NCBI GenBank assembly: GCA_030151885.1
Contig: JASLCG010000142.1
Coordinates: forward strand, 1-9,012
DNA from: Bacteroides sp.
Lineage (GTDB): Bacteria > Bacteroidota > Bacteroidia > Bacteroidales > Bacteroidaceae
DNA length: 9,012 bases
Direction of reading: 5' to 3'
The notes under the pieces are model-generated. The model searched no databases. It was not told the DNA's origin and saw only the letters and a list, made by a program, of their open reading frames with translations. The translations under genes and the position numbers were made by a program. Of this stretch, positions 5,958 to 9,012 are shown one piece after another. Positions within the stretch are counted from its first letter, which is position 1, and every line of letters begins with the position of its first letter.

Positions 5958-6030
5958 TTGCCGACATACCTCTTACAAGTCGCCGACACTCCTGAGGTAT
6001 GTTGCCGACAAACATGAGGTACGTCGGCAA
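5958..6030. repeat. GC-richer element of GCCGAC boxes phased at 22 bp, with nested inverted repeats
   Basis: TTGCCGAC (5958-5965), TCGCCGAC (5980-5987) and TTGCCGAC (6002-6009) recur exactly every 22 bp, and an inverted copy GTCGGCAA follows at 6023-6030. The 22-bp units at 5980-6001 and 6002-6023 match at 17 of 22 positions, including TGAGGTAnG. The outer arms TTGCCGACATACCTC (5958-5972) and GAGGTACGTCGGCAA (6016-6030) pair at 14 of 15 positions. Inner arms ATACCTC (5966-5972) and GAGGTAT (5994-6000) offer an alternative pairing. About 38 of 73 bases are G or C, well above the surrounding intergenic DNA. It lies 73 bases past the lipoprotein stop and before the shared terminator, so it may be transcribed in a 3' UTR. 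It could be an interspersed REP-like repeat, a protein-binding array or a structured RNA. Confidence 0.7.
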
Positions 6031-6074
6031 TGAAGAGAGTGCTCATTTAAGACCATTTAAAGATGTAACCATAT

Positions 6075-6114
6075 AAAAAAAGCGTTATCCCTATTTAAAG
6101 GATAACGCTTTTTT
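6075..6114. terminator. Bidirectional terminator between convergent lipoprotein and nhaA genes
   Basis: GCGTTATCC (6082-6090) and GGATAACGC (6100-6108) form a perfect stem, flanked by seven A on the left (6075-6081) and six T on the right (6109-6114). Because the stem has an A-run before it and a T-run after it, it can end transcripts from both sides: the lepA-nhaA operon on the minus strand and the lipoprotein gene on the plus strand. Confidence 0.92.
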
Positions 6115-6146
6115 ATAATATTTCAATAATTATATTATCACAATAA

Positions 6147-7529
6147 TTACGCCAATTCTGGTTCTGGCTCCTCTTCTACCTCATCTGCTTTAGGCAATAC
6201 AATGTTTAATACAATATAACCTAAAACACCAGCAGTTACTGTACCTAATAGTACACCTAACTTAGCTTGATTCAATAATTCTGGGAACTCATCAGCAAAA
6301 GATAGACTTGCTATGAACAAGGATACCGTAAACCCAATACCACCTAGTAAAGAGATACCTGTTAAATTCTTCCAGTTCATACCTTTTGGCATATGTACCA
6401 TTTTAGACTTAATAGCTAGATAAGTAAATAAGTAAACACCTACGAACTTACCTAATGTCAAACCTAATAATACAGCAAAAGTTACAGGTCCGAAGATAGA
6501 TGAATCTCCACTACTTGAAAGTTGTACCCCAGCATTTGCAAAAGCAAATAGTGGCATAATACAGTAGTTTACCCAACCGTGCATACTATTTTCTAACGAT
6601 TGTAAAGGAGAAATAACACGATTAGATGCTGCCTCTATACTCTTTAACTCGTCTATTTGTTTGCTATCTAATACAATTTTATCTGTATTGTCGTCTGCAT
6701 CGGCCTTCAATACAGGGAATTTATTAATTGTATCTCGCATACGTTCTATATAATGCTTCACATTCATACGAGGGCGTGCAGGAATTAAGAACGCAACAAT
6801 TACACCAGCAATTGTACAGTGAATACCCGACTGTAGGAAGAAGTACCACATCATGATACCAAAACCAATATAGAATATACGGTGCATTACATTGAGCCTA
6901 TTTCCTAAATATAAAATTGCTAATACCAATGCAGATAGCAATAGATAGTTTACAGATAGGTCGTTGGTATAAAACAGTGCAATAACTAATATTCCACCTA
7001 TATCATCTACTACAGCAAATGCTGTTAAGAAGATCTTTAGACTGATAGGTACTCTTTTACCAAAAAGGCTTAACACCCCTAAAGAGAATGCAATATCGGT
7101 AGCCATAGGAATAGCAAGACCTCTAGATTCTGGAGATGTGTGTGCAATGGCAAAATAAAGTCCTACAGGAATAATCATACCACCAATAGCTGCAATAACA
7201 GGAAGCATAGCCTTTCTAAAAGAAGAGAGCTCGCCCACCATTATTTCTCGTTTAATCTCTAAACCTACAGAGAAAAAGAACAAAGCCATTAATGCATCAT
7301 TAATAAACTGCATAAAAGTCATCGGATGACCATTATGACTAAACAAGTTAAAATGCCCTATACTCAATTTTACTGGATGATTCCAGAAATCAAAATAGTA
7401 ACTTGCTAATGGTGAGTTTGCAATAATCATAGCAAAAACAGCTACAATCATCAGCAGCATACCACCATTAATACGGTGTTTTAGCGTACTCAGCAACGAA
7501 TATGAGTACTTTTTGATGTTATTTTCCAT
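6147..7529 (-). CDS. nhaA: Na+/H+ antiporter NhaA
   Basis: This 460-residue inner-membrane antiporter exports Na+ (or Li+) in exchange for protons and serves sodium and pH homeostasis. Signatures are GLEIKREIMVGEL (89-101), AIPMATDIAFSLGVL (139-153) with D145, the ion-binding pair D175-D176 in FAVVDDIGGI (171-180), SGIHCTIAGV (234-243) with H237 at the E. coli H225 position, FAFANAGV (328-335), LGLTLGKFVGV (355-365) with K361 at the E. coli K300 position, and LLGGIGFTVSLFIA (394-407). It is longer than the E. coli protein (388 residues), mainly through a hydrophilic insert at about 252-316 between two membrane segments and an acidic C-terminal tail (EVEEEPEPELA-like, 450-460). The gene starts 47 bp after the lepA stop, with no visible promoter between, and is followed by the terminator at 6075-6114, so it is likely co-transcribed with lepA. 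Confidence 0.96.
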   Translation of the reverse strand: MENNIKKYSYSLLSTLKHRINGGMLLMIVAVFAMIIANSPLASYYFDFWNHPVKLSIGHFNLFSHNGHPMTFMQFINDALMALFFFSVGLEIKREIMVGELSSFRKAMLPVIAAIGGMIIPVGLYFAIAHTSPESRGLAIPMATDIAFSLGVLSLFGKRVPISLKIFLTAFAVVDDIGGILVIALFYTNDLSVNYLLLSALVLAILYLGNRLNVMHRIFYIGFGIMMWYFFLQSGIHCTIAGVIVAFLIPARPRMNVKHYIERMRDTINKFPVLKADADDNTDKIVLDSKQIDELKSIEAASNRVISPLQSLENSMHGWVNYCIMPLFAFANAGVQLSSSGDSSIFGPVTFAVLLGLTLGKFVGVYLFTYLAIKSKMVHMPKGMNWKNLTGISLLGGIGFTVSLFIASLSFADEFPELLNQAKLGVLLGTVTAGVLGYIVLNIVLPKADEVEEEPEPELA

Positions 7530-7576
7530 CTTTACTTTAGTAAATGTGTTATGGTGTTTTAAATTTAAAGTTCAGG

Positions 7577-9012
7577 TTAATCTAGTTTCAATACTGCTAA
7601 GAATGCTTTTTGTGGCACCTCTACGTTACCAATTTGCTTCATACGTTTTTTACCTTTCTTCTGTTTCTCTAACAGTTTACGTTTACGGCTGATATCACCA
7701 CCATAACATTTGGCAGTAACGTCTTTACGTACAGCTTTAATGGTCTCTCTAGCTACAATCTTAGCACCAATTGCTGCTTGAATTGCAATGTCGAACTGTT
7801 GTCTTGGTATAAGCTCTTTCAACTTCTCGCACATTCTTCTACCCATACTCTGTGCATTGTCAAAGTGTGTTAGTGTTGAAAGTGCATCGACAGATTCACC
7901 ATTTAATAAGATATCTAGTTTTACTAGTTTTGATGTTCTAAATTCATCTTGAGAGTAATCGAACGAAGCATATCCTTTAGAGATACTTTTTAGTTTGTCG
8001 TAGAAGTCAATTACAATTTCTCCTAGTGGCATATTGTATTGTATTTCCACACGATTTCCCGTCATGTAGCTCTGTTTAACAAGCTCTGCACGTTTTCCTA
8101 GACACAACGTCATGATAGGTCCTATGTAAGCAACATCTGTAATAATAGTTGCAGCAATATAGGGTTCTTCAATATGGTCTATCATAGTAGGCTCTGGCAT
8201 ACCACCAGGGTTGTGAATTTCTGATACACCTCCTTGTTTATCGTAGATTTTATAAGAAACGTTTGGTACAGTTGTAATTACATCCATATCAAACTCTCTA
8301 TCCAGACGTTCTTGGATAATCTCCATATGGAGCAATCCTAAGAAACCGCAACGGAAACCAAAACCTAATGCTAAAGAAGACTCTGGTTGGAATGTTAAAG
8401 AGGCATCGTTTAGTTGAAGTTTCTCTAATGAAGCACGTAGGTCTTCAAAGTCGGAAGCATCAATCGGATAAACCCCTGCAAAGACCATAGGTTTAACCTC
8501 TTCGAATCCTGATATTGCTTTTGCACATGGGCGACTTATGTGTGTGATGGTATCTCCCACCTTAACCTCTTTCGATGTTTTAATGCCCGATATTATGTAA
8601 CCAACATCTCCTGTTCGTAGCTCTTTACGAGGAGACATATCTAACTTCAATACCCCTATTTCATCGGCTTCGTACTCTTTACCCGTATTGAAGAATTTCA
8701 CTTTATCTCCTTTACGAATAACTCCGTTTGTGATTTTGAAATATGCTATAACACCACGGAATGAGTTAAATACTGAGTCGAAAATAAGCGCTTGTAAAGG
8801 AGCTTCGTCATCACCAACTGGATGAGGAATACGATCTATTACAGCTTGTAAAATATCGCCAATACCCATACCCGTTTTTCCAGATGCACGAATTATATCT
8901 TCTCGTTCGCAACCGATAAGGTCTATAATTTCGTCTTCCACCTCTTCTGGCATTGCACTATCCATATCGCACTTATTCACAATAGGAATAATCTCTAAGT
9001 CATGGTCTATAG
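7577..9012 (-). CDS. lepA: Elongation factor 4 (LepA), 5' part cut off by the window edge
   Basis: LepA is a ribosome-associated translational GTPase related to EF-G and implicated in initiation, ribosome assembly and back-translocation. The 477 complete codons visible here cover all but roughly the first 120 residues. The reading frame stays open to position 9012 and starts IDHDLEIIPIVNKCD, the region around the G4 motif NKCD, so the GTG at 8978-8980 is an internal valine and not a start. After G4 come the G5-like SGKTG, domain II (ALIFDSVFNSFRGVIAYF and following), domain III with the GFGFRCGFLGLLHMEI region, the EF-G-like C domain (EEPYIAATIITDVAYIG), and the LepA-specific C-terminus with RKRKLLEKQKKGKKRMK and the ending VPQKAFLAVLKLD. 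The G1 to G3 motifs lie outside the window. nhaA follows after 47 bp. Confidence 0.97.
   Translation of the reverse strand, partial: IDHDLEIIPIVNKCDMDSAMPEEVEDEIIDLIGCEREDIIRASGKTGMGIGDILQAVIDRIPHPVGDDEAPLQALIFDSVFNSFRGVIAYFKITNGVIRKGDKVKFFNTGKEYEADEIGVLKLDMSPRKELRTGDVGYIISGIKTSKEVKVGDTITHISRPCAKAISGFEEVKPMVFAGVYPIDASDFEDLRASLEKLQLNDASLTFQPESSLALGFGFRCGFLGLLHMEIIQERLDREFDMDVITTVPNVSYKIYDKQGGVSEIHNPGGMPEPTMIDHIEEPYIAATIITDVAYIGPIMTLCLGKRAELVKQSYMTGNRVEIQYNMPLGEIVIDFYDKLKSISKGYASFDYSQDEFRTSKLVKLDILLNGESVDALSTLTHFDNAQSMGRRMCEKLKELIPRQQFDIAIQAAIGAKIVARETIKAVRKDVTAKCYGGDISRKRKLLEKQKKGKKRMKQIGNVEVPQKAFLAVLKLD

Noticed and set aside
8978..8980. GTG as the start of lepA
   Set aside because: The frame continues upstream to the window edge with clear LepA sequence, and the GTG encodes the valine just before the NKCD motif. 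The gene is simply cut by the window.

Overview
The window looks like a chromosomal segment of an AT-rich member of the Bacteroidota, most likely the order Bacteroidales. Four things support this: several promoters fit the Bacteroidota form (TTG, about 20 bp, TAnnTTTG), start codons lack Shine-Dalgarno sequences, there are lipoproteins with Bacteroidota-like domains, and a flavodoxin gene sits beside a DUF2023 gene, a pairing I associate with Bacteroidales such as Porphyromonas. No insertion sequence, integrase, phage gene, CRISPR array, tRNA or rRNA was seen. No gene-free stretch exceeds 300 bases.

Left part (1-2536), minus strand apart from a possible gene tail at 1-63. Reading leftward, it holds a small lipoprotein of unknown function (2066-2536) with a strong terminator, a long-chain flavodoxin (1376-1882) followed after 17 bp by a DUF2023 protein with a cysteine-rich tail (978-1358), and a second flavodoxin (214-720). 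The two flavodoxins are about 60% identical without gaps. Their promoters are also alike: the same -33/-7 layout with 20-bp spacers, plus a 59-bp upstream block that aligns without gaps and contains a Fur/PerR-like palindrome. This suggests a duplicated flavodoxin pair under shared, probably iron- or redox-responsive, control.

Middle part (2742-5884), plus strand. Type I methionine aminopeptidase (map) and rmuC are 4 bp apart and form an operon ending in a strong hairpin at 4876-4916. Then comes a lipoprotein with its own promoter. It resembles the N-terminal domain of Bacteroidota TlpA-family thioredoxin lipoproteins but ends where the thioredoxin domain should begin.

Right part (5885-9012). 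A convergent intergenic region carries an unusual GC-richer element in which GCCGAC boxes recur every 22 bp and the last box is inverted, followed by a bidirectional terminator. On the minus strand lepA (elongation factor 4, truncated by the window edge) is followed after 47 bp by nhaA, a Na+/H+ antiporter, probably co-transcribed.

The items most worth a second look are the twin flavodoxin control region, the DUF2023 cysteine tail, the 22-bp phased element and the thioredoxin-less TlpA-like lipoprotein. Most other genes are ordinary housekeeping genes.
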